A stretch of 64,000 bases of DNA, taken from positions 2,873,680 through 2,937,679 of the forward strand of contig JAWZYU010000055.1 of assembly GCA_038380435.1 (NCBI GenBank). Direction: 5' to 3'. The notes beneath the pieces were generated by a model that was not told the DNA's origin, ran no database searches, and worked only from the letters and a program-made list of their open reading frames with translations. The stretch comes from Ryuthela nishihirai. Its lineage: Eukaryota > Arthropoda > Arachnida > Araneae > Heptathelidae. The position numbers and the translations under genes were made by a program. Shown in pieces: positions 10,640 through 21,888 of this stretch (positions are counted from its first letter, which is position 1; each line of letters begins with the position of its first letter).

Positions 10640-11640
10640 CAATGGAACATGTCAAGATCAAGTTTTGTGTAAAGCTAGGGAAAAGCCCCACAAAAACACA
10701 TGAAATGTTATAAACAGCTTATGATTATAAACAGCTAATAAACAGCTTATGAAGATTCGAGAGGGCAGAGATAATGTGGAAGATGATACTTGCAGTCGAC
10801 AACTGTAAGCAGCTTTCAACCCATAATTGGTGGATAAAGTGCACAATACACTCACAAGAGGCCATTGACACTCAGAATAAGTGAACTAAATGTGAATAAG
10901 GAATGTTTACCATAGACTTGGGTAAAAGAAAAATTTGTATGAAGCTTGTGCCATACACTTTGTGGGATGAGAAGAAACTAAGACGACTTGATGCCTGCAA
11001 AAATTTTGGACAAACAGTTGATAGTGAACTTGATTTTCTAAACACCATCATTGCATAATGTTTTCAGTATGATCCTGAAACTAAAAAAAAGGTGGTAGAA
11101 TGGTAATCACACAACTCACCAAGACCAAAAAGTTTATTTCCAGAAATCATATCAAAACCATGCTGATCACATTTATCCATTTATTCTCTTTAATTACAAA
11201 GGGATAATCCATAATGAATTTATACCCGAAGGAAAGACTGTTGAATAGAAGCACTATGTAGAGGTACTGAAATGTGTATTGGGGAGAAACAATTGTATGG
11301 TTGAAGACTTTTGCATGATAAAAGACACCTGCTCACACAGCAAAGTAAGAACATTTCTGGTCAAAAACAAAAAAGTTGCAGTGCTTAGTCACTTTCACCC
11401 TCCTCACCACCACCACCTGTATCCAGTAGACTTATTTTCTCTTTCACAAGTTGAAATTGAGGTTGAAAATCATCAATTTGATGCAGTGGATGACATTAAG
11501 AAAGAGACCGCAGAACTGAATGCCATCACAGCAGATGAGTTCTTTAAGTTTGCCAAAAGTTTGAGTGCTGTAATATGTGCATTTAGTCCCAGAGGGACTA
11601 GTTTGAGGAAAATTGTTAATAAACATGTTGCCCTCTTCAT
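10640..11640 (+). pseudogene. Mariner (SETMAR-type) transposase pseudogene
   Basis: Successive frames give VKIKFCVKLGKSPTKTHEML (HTH start), KICMKLVPYTLWDEKKLRRL, DSELDFLNTIIA then CFQYDPETKKKVVEW (around the first catalytic Asp), HNSPRPKS, FNYKGIIHNEFIPEGKTV, then LVKNKKVAVLSHFHPPHHHH (11279 onward), IEVENHQFDAVDDIKKETAE and AITADEFFKFAKSL. These follow the order of SETMAR/mariner transposases. The canonical PPYSPDLAP motif has decayed to a His-rich run, and stops are frequent. The 138-residue open stretch at 11279-11695 is only its surviving C-terminal third. It lies in the MED26 intron, sense to the gene. Confidence 0.88.
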
Positions 11641-12119
11641 TGTTTTTATTATTTTCTTGTTCAGTCTCATTACTTGTTTGCGCTGTGTATATTAACCCTT
11701 CCAGTGTCCACATCATCTGTATACGTTTGGAGAATCTGAATTGAAAGGCCAAGGATGTATGTATCTGTTTTTAGTACAAAAGCATTTTTTAAAAACAAAA
11801 ATTGCCATTGCAATTATATATATATGTTATAAAAATATATAAATCAGGCTTCAAAAATATTTTGTTTTTAAATGTGATGCATATTTTATTAAACTACAAT
11901 ATAAATAATTTTATAAGGCCATCTGATTGCCATTTCTTAGAAACACTAAACAGTATTGTCAATTTGCTTGTTAACATTCCTATTTGCTGAAGCAACCTTC
12001 TGATTTAAGCTCACAAGTTTGATTTGAGCTGTTATCAACAAAGTTTTTCCTTAAATTTTCGAAAATCTCCTATAAATTAACACAAAAATTTTTTAAAAAA
12101 CGGATAGATTTTGGAAGTA

Positions 12120-13450
12120 ATTACAAAATACATACCGCCATTTTTCCCCCCGTTTCACACTCTTTTTCTGTCAAACTTATTTCAGTATTCCCAAATTACT
12201 TTTACATTATGTTAACTAACTTGTCAGGTATACCATATGATCTCACAATCAACCACAAATTATGACAATCAACAGAGTCGAAAGCCTTTTTGAAATCAAC
12301 AAAACTAGCAACCAAAGGTTTCTGAAACTCTAACATTTCTCAAGAATCTGCCCAAGTGAAAATATCTGATCCACACATCCATCCCCTACCACTTCTGAAT
12401 CCACATTGCTCATCACGCAATTGCCTGTCAACCAGATACTTAATTCCATTAAGCACAATCATGCAAAGAACTTTCCCTGGAACAGAGAGTAGGCTGATAC
12501 CCCTATAATTATCGCAAGAACTGCGATCATCTTTTTTGAAAATAGGGATAACAATAGCTCTGGTAGAATCCTTAGGAACCATGCCTTTATCATAAAAGAT
12601 ATTCAGAATTTCAGTCATCCAAGTGGTAACCGAAACATTCCCAGCTCTAAGCATTTCTGTAGTAATTTCATCTACCCCTGGGGATTTATGTAGTTTAAGT
12701 TTAGAAACAGCCAAAATAACTTCAGATTGTGTTATAGGGCCAACATTAAAGCCACCAATGCATCTATTATCATTGCAAACAATGGGAATAGAACTAACCA
12801 CATTGTTTAGAATATCACTGAAATGCTCAGCCCACCTAGCCATGACAGAATCCTTACCTTCTATAACCTTACCTTGTTTATCCTTCAATCCCTGTATACC
12901 TGTCCGTTTTCTACCACACAAAACATTAACTATCTGGTACAGCTCTCTGCTCTTGTGCTGTCTAACTGCTTCCTTGGCTTTGTCAGCCAAACCATCAAGC
13001 CAAAGATTCTTATCAGCAGCTAACTGATCTTTTACACATTTATTAAGTTCTCTGTAATGCTTTCTATTAGGACTAGTAGGTTATTGATTAAGGACATTCC
13101 TGCAGTTCTTTCTTTCCGAAATAAGCTCAAGTGCCCTTATCACTCAGATAATTCTGCTTCTTCTGCTCCTTTTTTCCTAAAAGAGTACTATTAGTGTCCA
13201 AAAAAGCCTGTTTAAAATGATCCCATTCTTCCTCAACTTCAGTAGTAAGCATACCATGACTGTCATAATGACTAAGTAACCTATCATGGTAAGCTTTGGC
13301 TATAACTGGGTCTTTCAGAGCTTCAGTATTAAAAGTAAATTTTTTAACCCTAGCACAACACTTTTTAAGTTTAAGTTGCAAGACACTTTTAACAAGGTAA
13401 TGGTCAGATCCAATTTCAGCTCCCCTATATGACCTGGTATATGCTTGCAA
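12120..13450 (-). pseudogene. Non-LTR retrotransposon (LINE) EN/RT fragment
   Basis: On the minus strand from 13450: the end of an endonuclease domain (TRSYRGAEIGSDHYLVKSVL), a linker, then 12990-12340 with KDSVMARWAEHFSDILN, KLHKSPGVDEITTEML, and the reverse-transcriptase motif VIPIFKKDDRSSCDNYRGIS. A degraded DFKKAFDSVD-like and SYGIPDKL-like region follows down to about 12120. The polymerase YADD box and everything 3' of it are missing, and stops separate the two larger open pieces. The architecture is that of LINEs often annotated as craniofacial development protein 2-like. It lies antisense in the MED26 intron. Confidence 0.9.
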
Positions 13451-13835
13451 ATTTGTTTATATTATTTATTTTCATAAAATTCGTAATTAAATTGTTTAAT
13501 TTGGTATATGACCTATTTCCGTTGATTGACGTTGATAAACATGATCTATTTCCGTTGATTGGTTATTTTTTTTAAGATATTCTAAAGTTGACTTGTTTAT
13601 GTGACTCAGCACAATTGGCTAAAAGCCAGGAATTTCCTCAACAAAGTAAGGTACCAAGAAAAAAATTTACAAAACAAGAAAAATTTTTGCTTAAAACCAA
13701 AAAAAAAATAATTTTTTTGTTATTCAGAAATTGCACATTACCTCTAGAAGGGTTATAGGTGTTTTTCTTATCAAAAACTAGTTTTTGAAACCAGCATTAT
13801 GTAATCCTTGAAGTTGATTCTAATAACTCATATTT

Positions 13836-13926
13836 TGATGATGTTTTTACCCTTGTCATTTGTCAGTTTGTCAACGTGTTGTTTTTGATGGTGTTTTTAC
13901 ACTTGTCATTTGTTAGTTTGTCAAAC
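13836..13926. repeat. Two-copy tandem repeat, about 52 bp
   Basis: The block TTTTGATGRTGTTTTTACMC, then TTGTCATTTGT and AGTTTGTCAA, occurs twice in direct orientation. No function is apparent. Confidence 0.75.
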
Positions 13927-14023
13927 AGTTGTTCATCATATCTTTTGAATGTGAGGGACAAAATGATTTATGTGTCAAATGAAAGTTTATGACATGGGGA
14001 GTATCACAGGTTATAAAATAGTT

Positions 14024-14375
14024 AGGGGTTGACTCAATTCGTAGCATGCTAGGCTCATAATCTGTATTTCCCAGGTTCAAGTCCCTCCTGGGTCAGTATT
14101 GAGATTTATCTACCATTAAATCCTCACCCTGCCCTCAGTCAAAAAAAAAAACACGCTATGGGATTGGAAGTCCACTATCCATTGGAAGGATGTAAAGCTG
14201 TGGCTTCGTGTGTAGGAGAGTCTTATCCTGTGCATGTTAAAGAACATGCTGGATGGTCTAGATGAAGGCTTGTCTCCTAAGAGCTGTCTAGTTGGGCTCC
14301 TTCCCCCAACGTTCTCTGAGCCCGTGGGGCCCTTGTGACCTGACCATTAACTCGCTGTGTGCAAAAAATAGTCCC
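14024..14375 (+). mobile_element. Old SINE-A in MED26 intron
   Basis: A diverged copy: GACTCAATTCGTAGCATGCT head, CTCATAATCTG, CCCAGGTTCAAGTCC B-box region, GTTAAAGAACATGCTGGATG, CCCCCAACGTTCTCTGAG and a GTGTGCAAAAAA 3' part. It carries an A-rich insertion near 14143 and lacks the usual tail. Confidence 0.85.
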
Positions 14376-15067
14376 CTGTGCTTTTCTCTCTTCCCTGCAT
14401 CCCCCCCCCCCCAATGAAAAAGGGGGAAACATAAAGAACCATTTTATGTCTTGAATGCAAGGCCCAAAATAACAAGTTGTATGTCAAATTGAAGCTTGGG
14501 ACTTGGGGAGAGTTATGGGCTATAAAAATGTACCCCCCACCCCCCTCTCTTCCTTCCTAAAGAAAGGTAAATGTGAAAATCGTTTTTCTACTGTAACTTC
14601 CAACCAAGGGCATAGAGTTATGAGTTAGATGTCAAATGTTAAAAACTTCTCATGTTGAGAATGTTGTAGGTTTCTTTGACCCCCCCCCCTATATTCTTTC
14701 CTACTCCCAAAAAAGACCAAAAATTTTCAGAGGTCGACCTTCAGGGGTTATAGCTAAAATTAAAGCGCAATATCTACAGTGTTTAAAGACATCCATATGC
14801 AAATCATCTGTCGTAATGATCTCTAAAAATCTCGAATCATGACCCTTCACCCATTTCCTCCAAAAAGGGGAGAAAGGTTGATTTACGAGTCATAAATTGA
14901 ATGAAGGTTTCTGAAGATTGGTAATTTTTTAATTTAGGTATTTTTAGTGACTAAAAATATATATCTTCCTACATGCACCCTAAAAAGTAGAAAATAAAAC
15001 TAAAATATATTGATGGTGCAATCAGTCATTGAATTCATATTCGCTTCATAACAAAATTACATTGTTG
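14376..15067. other. AT-rich intron sequence with poly-C runs
   Basis: No gene. Poly-C tracts occur near 14401-14413, 14530 and 14681. No motif was recognised. Confidence 0.6.
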
Positions 15068-15176
15068 GCAAATCATCACCCTATCTTTCTTTGAAGATGG
15101 TGTTGAGTAAATCATCACCCTATCTTTCTTTGAAGATAGGGTGTTGAGTAAATCATCACCCTATCTTTCTTTGAAG
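15068..15176. repeat. About 40-bp minisatellite, 2.7 copies
   Basis: AAATCATCACCCTATCTTTC begins at 15070, 15109 and 15150. Each unit can fold, because CCCTATCTT and AAGATAGGG are complementary. Confidence 0.9.
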
Positions 15177-15894
15177 TTAGCACAAATTCAGTGACTTCAT
15201 TGCACTATTGATATGCTTCATTTTGTTTTCTACTTTTTAGGATTAATATGGGAAGATGTTTTTTTTCCACTTTTTAAAATTTATTTTACAGTTTATCGTT
15301 TATTATTGACATTCTAGACATCTAAGCAGATTTCAGATGAATACATCAGCAACTGAATAGTACAGTTTCAATGTTCAATAGTACATTTAATTTTATATAG
15401 GTTTTAAAAAGAGACAATTTTATTTTTCCATCTGACAAATAGAAACTGTCTGAGAATGTTTTTCATAGCTAAACAAATATCAAATTTAATTTATTTTTTT
15501 ATAGTTTTTTTTTAAACCTAATAAGAAATATAAAAAGAAGCATAACGTTATTGAATTAGTTCTTTTTAAATTTGAATGGTTGCAGTGTAAAGGGGAGAAA
15601 AAGCTATAAAAAATATAGTATCAACTAGAAGAATAATATATTGCCTCTGGTGAATATGGATACTTGTTTTAAAATAAATTAAGTTTTTCATGTCCCAAAT
15701 CTTGCACCCTTCAACAGTAGTAATTTGTACTAAAGAATGGTTTGGAAAATTTAAATAGAAATATATATATATTGTTAAATTTTAAGAAAAATATGAATAA
15801 TTACTTTTAGTTACAATTTGATAGCTCTATACAATGGAAAACAAATTTCTCATTTATCCTTTAAAATGAAGTTGTGATTTCTCATCCTCTAGGA

Positions 15895-16088
15895 TAGAGG
15901 TTTTCAACGTGGGGTACGTGGTAAAATTTTTTGGGGTACGCTGTGAGAGCTCAAAAGTTTCTAGATCTAGTAACAAAGTAAAATAACCATTATTATACTA
16001 TAATTATAGTTTTATCTATCTATACAAGGGGTACACCAGTTACACATTTCCAGGGGGTATGTGAAGCATGAAAGGTTGAGAACCACTG
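15895..16088. mobile_element. hAT MITE, 194 bp
   Basis: The right end is GGTTGAGAACCACTG and the left end TAGAGGTTTTCAACG, imperfect inverted repeats of the hAT CAGNGGTTCTCAACC type. The 8-bp target duplication is CTCTAGGA (15887-15894) and CTCTAGGG (16089-16096). The interior contains GGGGTACGTGG and GGGGTATGTGAAG and does not code. An antisense fragment is at 41997-42055. Confidence 0.9.
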
Positions 16089-16589
16089 CTCTAGGGTTAA
16101 GTGGCAAATCAGTCTATATAAAATAATTTAATATTACAATATTAAAATGTTATTTAAATTTTTAAAATTAAGTACTAACATTTAAAAAAAATAAAGAGCC
16201 ATCAGTCTAATTTTAACCAATAGTAATTTAAAGCACTTATGAATGAGTTATACTTTTGTCAGTAAGTTGTCTACGTATCTGTTCTTCCATAATTCCACCA
16301 TAATTTGTATCATAAATATATATTTTTTGCAATATTACTTCAAGTTTTATATTTTTTGCATTTAACACACCCCTAACAATATAAATTAAAGCCTATTTGA
16401 GGATTTGAAAACTGTGAATCATCGTATTTTTCAGTACCTATTCAACTTAAAAAGGATTGGGTGTGGGGGGGGGGGGTGTTGAAGGGACAAGTTGTTGCTG
16501 CTAATGTAAACCTGTTTATCATTGCAATTTGACACTGAAATATATCAAACCTACCTATCATCAAACCATGGCAGTCTTGTTACCGCAGG

Positions 16590-17147
16590 AATCACAAAGA
16601 GGAAGTTGTACTTGCTCGGCTTCGCTTAGGTCATACATTTCTTACACATTCGTTTCTTCTTTGGGAGGACGACGTACCTAAGTGCGAGTTTTGTGACACC
16701 ATTTTAACTGAAGTATATTTTAATTGAATGTTCTGCTTTTACCTTTGAAAGACATATGATTTTTTAACTTTCATAATTTTATGTCTGAGCCCCTTACACT
16801 CGGACACTTGTTATCTGATCAATGTTGTTTTAGCTCTGTCTTTAAATTTTTACAATACACTGGATATTTTACTAGACTTTGATTTTGCCACCTTTAAACG
16901 TTGTATATATATAACCCAGGTCGCTTAACCTGGGTTATTTTTTATATTGAACATATTTATACATTTGTTTTTGTTGTCATCAAAATTTCTTTTTATTGTT
17001 TTACATTGTTCTTGTTGACTTTGTGGTTTATTTTTAAACTTGGTTGAGGGTTAAACATTACTTTTATCTCTTTTCTTTTTGGACATTTGTTTGCCACATT
17101 ATAGCCTTAGTTGCTAATGCTCCAATAAACCCCAAACAACCAAACAC
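16590..17147 (+). pseudogene. LINE 3' end (Jockey/I-like ORF2 C-terminus and UTR)
   Basis: 16590-16735 encodes HKEEVVLARLRLGHTFLTHS then WEDDVPKCEFCDTILTEVY. This is the RLRxGHTxLTHxxL...PxCxxC C-terminal motif of Jockey/I-type LINE ORF2. A stop follows and then a UTR with a perfect stem-loop (AACCCAGGT/ACCTGGGTT, 16912-16935). The copy ends AATAAACCCCAAACAACCAA. Only the last part of the element was copied, as in typical 5' truncation. The CAAACAACC tail resembles the SINE-A tail. Confidence 0.85.
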
Positions 17148-17239
17148 TGAAATATAAAACTTGAGCCCAAATTGTTCGCAATATTCATTTTAAAATTTTC
17201 TACTGTCAGATATGCAATTGAAACTTTTTGGAGATTTGA

Positions 17240-17662
17240 AAAGCATCGGTAGTGTGCCAGGCTCATAATCTGCGGTTCCCAGGTTTGAGTCCCATCTGAG
17301 CCAGCATTGAGATTTATCTCTGCAAAATTCCTGCCATGTGTCTAGGGGATACCACACCGATGGACTTGGAAAGGCCATCATCTGTCAGATGGGACATTAA
17401 GCTGTGGCCTTGTTATGTGAGAACCGTACCCTGTGCATGTTAAGAGCAACCATCCAGTTCGATCTTTAAGATACTGCAACCATTTCAATGTTCAAAACTC
17501 TAACCGTTGTCCTGTGAGTGTCGTAAGTCTCCTGAACTGCTATCTTGTGAGCCACCTTGCCCCAACTTTCTCTGAGTCTTCAGGGTCTTTGTGGCCTGGC
17601 CGTTTAGCCCATTGTGTGCAAAAAAAAAGTGTCACTCAGAAGTAAAACAACCCACCCTATCC
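17240..17662 (+). mobile_element. Old SINE-A in MED26 intron
   Basis: A diverged SINE-A: GGTAGTGTGCCAGGCTCATA head, CCCAGGTTTGAGTCCC, GGACTTGGAAAGGCC, GGGACATTAAGCTGTGGCC, then an unrelated insertion near 17450-17540 before the CCCAACTTTCTCTGAG and GTGTGCAAAAAA 3' part. Confidence 0.85.
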
Positions 17663-17846
17663 AACCCAAAGAGAATTTTTGTATATATCTAAAAGCAAGT
17701 ATCTTTTGAAACAAAGTTTCAAAGTTCAAAGTTTTACTCCCAAATTAAGGTAAAAACATTGTTGTCAATGCAAACTTTTTAACCTTCAGAGTTCACCAAA
17801 ATTTAATATTTCTTACATAATTACTCACAATATTTTTATTAGAGTA

Positions 17847-18672
17847 CACCCAATTCTGTGTTTGCATGGTAGATAGGTTCCTGAAAAAACTAAAAAGATG
17901 TGAAAACCCAATACAAATAATAAGTTGTTTTCAAACAAATCATATCAAAATCTTTTAATTAACTCTTTATTTGATTTTTATTCATTTAAAAGCATTTTTT
18001 ATTTTATAAACTTATAAAGATAATTATATGTACATATATAAAGTAAATTATCCTTTATAAAGAAAATAATATGTCACTAATTCATTTAATAAATATTTAT
18101 TACTCACACAAAACTTCAAAAAACGAATTGTTTTCAATTTCTTTTATTAAACATCTAAACATTTCTAACTTTAAACACTAAATGAGATACAAGACTGACA
18201 TATGTATAATATGTGATACTAATGATACACAAGACCGACATATGTATTGAAGATAAAATTGAGGGGAATTCTCAGAACTAAACGTTGCCACTTTATTCTG
18301 AATGAAGTAGGTTTTGCATAATTTTTCCATAAAATTGAGAAAACTTGTGTAATTAGTTCTGTTAGTGTAGTTTTTATTTTGGGGATTTTAATGCATAAAA
18401 TGTGTATGGCACATTTTCAAAGTTAAAACTACTTCTAAAAATGTGACCATAAAAGTGGCATCTTTGTTATAACTGTAAATTCCAGGAATTTTTTCTTGAA
18501 TAGGAATATTTTTTCAAAATTAAATTCAAATGGTGATTTTTAAAAAGGCACCATTTCATCTGTGTTCGATCAAAATAAATCATGTAAAAAGAGAATTTGA
18601 ATTTTTTTTCTAAACCCTGTATTAAATCAAAATTATGTAAAAAAAAAAATCATGTAAAAACAGAGTTGGGTG
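17847..18672. mobile_element. Tigger-like MITE, 826 bp
   Basis: The ends read CACCCAATTCTGTGTTTGCA and, on the other strand, CACCCAACTCTGTTTTTACA. TA flanks both ends (17845-17846 and 18673-18674). The interior is AT-rich, with several repeats of the end motif near 18590-18660, and no coding was seen. Target site and size suit a pogo/Tigger-type non-autonomous element; the family assignment is inference. Confidence 0.78.
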
Positions 18673-18940
18673 TAATTTTACAAATTGAACTCGTTCTCTG
18701 TGCCCAATTTTTTTGGATATTGAACATGAAATTGGCATGTGCTTAGTGGCATATAGTTTTCATTCATTGCCACTGATATCGCTGCCTAATGATAATTGCA
18801 TTGTATGGCAAACTGCAGATGCTCATCAATTTATAACTTTATTAACAGGTTTAAGTTATAACTTGTGAGATTTCTAAAACTAAACTTGCTTTATGTTACG
18901 TAAAATATTGATATTTGAATATTTTTCATTTTCCTTACAG

Positions 18941-20749
18941 AGAACAAGATTAGGTAAGTACGTTAATGAACTCCGAAAGAAAACGAAAAATGAACAGCTG
19001 TCAAAAAGGGCTAAAGATCTTGTTAAAGCCTGGAGGAAATTACTTCCACAACCAGAAAGTTCCATTAATGGAGAAAAAGTTATATATAACGCTGGCACAC
19101 CTCCTGTAGGAATGACTGCATTAGGTCCAGGTCCTGGTCCAGGATTTGGTCCTGGGCCAGGGCCAGGTAACAGATCTCTGAAGTCTGGCAGTGCAATGTC
19201 ATGTGGTTCCAGATACAAGCCTTCAAGTCCAGTAGTAGTTTCTGAGCGAACAACTAGTCCCTTCTGTTCCAGTGCCTCTAACAGCCCGTTGTTACCTACA
19301 TCAAAATTACAGGGATCAAATAGGCCAACTACACCCTCTAGTTATGCACCTTTAACTAAAGCCACTTTAAGTCATATAGCAATGCGAAGTACCAACAGGA
19401 CAATATTCTCAAATCAGAACTTACTTAATTCTGGAAGCCAGGGCAAAAGTGGCACCACTTCCAGTCAAATATTCAAACCTGTGAGTCCTGCACTTGCTTC
19501 TCTTAGACATTCAAGCAAACATTTCCTGCCTGGGTCTCCAGCAAATTCCATGGCTCACCCAAAACCTCATAGTCCTACAATTAGTCCAGTACACAGGAAT
19601 AACTCTCGCTCACATAGTCCACATGTGAATGCCACTGGCAAGACTGGTTCCAGCAGGCATGTTGAAGTTCAGAACAGCAATCGAAACGTGCTTCAGTCAT
19701 CAGTTTCACCTCCCACATTGTCAGGGAGTTCTCATTCCAGCTTAGATATAGCGAGAACCAATGCTGCTAATAAGAGGTTGAGGAAGAATGATGCCTCAGA
19801 TAGTAACAATATGCCATCAAAGAAAACTAATTTTGCACTGAAAAATAATTGTTTAAGTTATAATTCCAACTTAGTGAATGGCTTGGACTTTCCAGAACAC
19901 TCTGAGGGTGTGATGCCTAGTGAGAGCTCAGCATTTGAAAGCTTTAACTTATCCAAAAGCTATAAACCTGGTCTTCATAGTGATAGAAAATCAATTAGTG
20001 ACAGTGTGAAATCTGAAAAACGGAAGAGGCACAGTGAAAAATACGAGGTACGTGATCCATTAAAAGATAAAATAAGTGCTTCTTCTGGTTCCAAACTACC
20101 TAAAGTAAAGACCACTCAACAGCTAATAGCTGAACTTCAAGCCAAGAAAGGTGATGCAACGCTATTAAATATTGCTTCCTTAACTGATACTCCCTTAAAA
20201 TGTGAACCAAGTTTCAGTTTTCTTTCTAGGAGATCAAGATCATTACACAGCTCTGATGCTGAAATGTCTAGAACAAAATCAGAACTCATGCAAAGATTCT
20301 TAATAGGGGATTTTCAAAGAGATCCCAAGTTATCAGATTCTCATATTGCTAGTAGCAACCATGGGAGTCCAACAGCCATATCTAGTGTTTCATCTCCTTT
20401 TGAGGAATGTGTTTCACATACTGTTCCAGATAATTGTTCTGTGATAAACACAGAAAGGGATGCTAGTGCTTCTTATACAGACTCTGTATCTGAAGAAATA
20501 AATAAGCTCCTATCATCTTTACCAGTAGTCAATTCTGAAGAAGTCAGTTTAGAAGAAGAAAGTTTACCAGAAAGGACCGAAATTGACACAAGTGAGGGTG
20601 TGAAAAAAATAGCACTAGAAAGATGGGAATATGTAAATGGTAATTATGATTCTGATGGTGCATGGAGACCATGGGAAGAATGTTGTGAAAAAGAGTCGTA
20701 TACTGGGGAATCATTTCGTATATTGCCTTATGTAAATATTGACTGGTGA
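18941..20749 (+). CDS. MED26: MED26 terminal exon
   Basis: 602 codons plus TGA, in phase with exon 10227-10301. In order: RTRLGKYVNELRKKTKNEQL then SKRAKDLVKAWRKLL completes the TFIIS N-terminal domain; a Gly-Pro run (about 19121-19168); a long Ser/Pro/Asn-rich low-complexity middle; a basic KRKRHSEKYEVRDPLKDK stretch; LPKVKTTQQLIAELQAKKG (about 20095-20150); TKSELMQRFL; an acidic segment; and the C-terminal block WRPWEECC...RILPYVNIDW, matching the MED26 C-terminal domain that binds core Mediator (human end LNILPYVCLD). Exons 2 and 3 give 627 residues, close to human MED26 (about 600) once exon 1 is added. The open frame extends upstream to 18893, but that part is intron: the TTCCTTACAG acceptor and family alignment place the exon start at 18941. 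The strong donor-like G|GTAAGT at 18953/18954 is odd. Confidence 0.96.
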   Translation, partial: RTRLGKYVNELRKKTKNEQLSKRAKDLVKAWRKLLPQPESSINGEKVIYNAGTPPVGMTALGPGPGPGFGPGPGPGNRSLKSGSAMSCGSRYKPSSPVVVSERTTSPFCSSASNSPLLPTSKLQGSNRPTTPSSYAPLTKATLSHIAMRSTNRTIFSNQNLLNSGSQGKSGTTSSQIFKPVSPALASLRHSSKHFLPGSPANSMAHPKPHSPTISPVHRNNSRSHSPHVNATGKTGSSRHVEVQNSNRNVLQSSVSPPTLSGSSHSSLDIARTNAANKRLRKNDASDSNNMPSKKTNFALKNNCLSYNSNLVNGLDFPEHSEGVMPSESSAFESFNLSKSYKPGLHSDRKSISDSVKSEKRKRHSEKYEVRDPLKDKISASSGSKLPKVKTTQQLIAELQAKKGDATLLNIASLTDTPLKCEPSFSFLSRRSRSLHSSDAEMSRTKSELMQRFLIGDFQRDPKLSDSHIASSNHGSPTAISSVSSPFEECVSHTVPDNCSVINTERDASASYTDSVSEEINKLLSSLPVVNSEEVSLEEESLPERTEIDTSEGVKKIALERWEYVNGNYDSDGAWRPWEECCEKESYTGESFRILPYVNIDW

Positions 20750-21420
20750 AGTCAGAAACCAGAATTCTAGGGATTATGCTGTCTGATGATTTGTGACAGA
20801 CGGTTTCTGCTAATAGTTTGTGTAAACAAAAATTCTGTACAGAATGATTTATTGAGTTCATTTCCTTTAAGAACTTACATAAAATAAATCATAAATGCAA
20901 TTTTTCTCTGTGCATCTGTTGATTTTACTGAAGTTTTACTTGTTATATTTTGTCATCTGTATTACTCTATGGTAAATTGTGCTTCAGAGAAATACATAAT
21001 TTCACTGTTTGCAAAACATTTTGCTTAAAAAAGCCACTTTTTTTAAAATGTGAGTTATTAAAACTATCACTATTACTTTCACCATACAAAAAGGAAACAT
21101 AAAGAATAAAATAATATAAAAGTTAAATTATACATATATATAGAGACAAAATAACAAAACTATACATATATATTGAAGTTAATAAATTAAATGGAATTTG
21201 AATCTTTACTGTTGATAGTGCCTGCAAAAGCTAGTACATTTATATTTATTCACCAAATAGGAGTGAAGAAACTGTGATAAGTTCAAATAAGTTGTGACTA
21301 TCACTTTTACACTGATAAGCAAACAAATTAGTTGTTTTTGTGCAATTTTAGTAGTGTTCTTTAATTATTAGAAAAAAGCTTGTGTTAATTTTTGTGAATA
21401 AACTGTTAACTTTGTAGATC
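20750..21420 (+). other. MED26: MED26 3' UTR with candidate poly(A) signals
   Basis: Non-coding, AT-rich sequence after the MED26 stop. AATAAA hexamers at 20883-20888 and 21397-21402 are the best candidate polyadenylation signals; the second is followed by T-rich sequence. Which is used cannot be told from sequence alone. Confidence 0.6.
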
Positions 21421-21888
21421 TGCTTATTTATATTTTTCATAGCTCTTCACACTTCCAGGTTTATTCTTGTGTGTGAGTATGAAACACTGTTTTCTTATCA
21501 ATGTAAAACAGATGTTCACATCTTATTTAATATGGTCGTTATGTTATTGTCGCATCTATAAATTAAAATCTAAAGACCAGATACTTTATTTGAAAAAAAA
21601 ATGCATCTGGATTTTATGAAACTATGCAAAGAACTTTTCACATTCCATTTGTTTTCTAAGAAAAATACCCAGTTCTGCCTGTGTGATTGGTTATAATTAA
21701 ACTGAGTACTCAGAGTGATGGAGAGAAGGATCTACTTGATGGATCACAGCAAAAAGTGTTGGATACTTTAATAAGAACATGGGGTAGAGAATTGGCAAAT
21801 AAAAAAAATTAGTGTTAGTGCCACCAGGTAGCATGAGTGAGCTAAAAAATAAAGAAAATACCAAGTTGAACAAATGTAACCTTTATTT

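Larger units (their letters stand above)
10302..18940 (+). other. MED26: MED26 intron, filled with mobile elements
   Basis: A phase-0 intron of about 8.6 kb, GTAAGT at the start and a pyrimidine-rich tract with TTCCTTACAG at the end. It holds a mariner pseudogene, part of an antisense LINE, a LINE 3' end, two old SINE-A copies, a hAT MITE, a Tigger-like MITE and several small tandem repeats. I saw no other exon inside, and none is expected, because the flanking exons encode adjacent parts of one domain. Confidence 0.88.

Noticed and set aside
11279..11695. 138-residue open frame as a host gene
   Set aside because: The residues align with the C-terminal third of mariner transposases, with broken upstream frames.
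18893..18940. Upstream 16 codons as the MED26 start
   Set aside because: They are AT-rich intron sequence ending in a splice acceptor. The family alignment continues into exon 10227-10301.
18880..19218. Minus-strand open frame over the MED26 Gly-Pro region
   Set aside because: It is the shadow of a GC-rich coding repeat on the other strand and has no domain.
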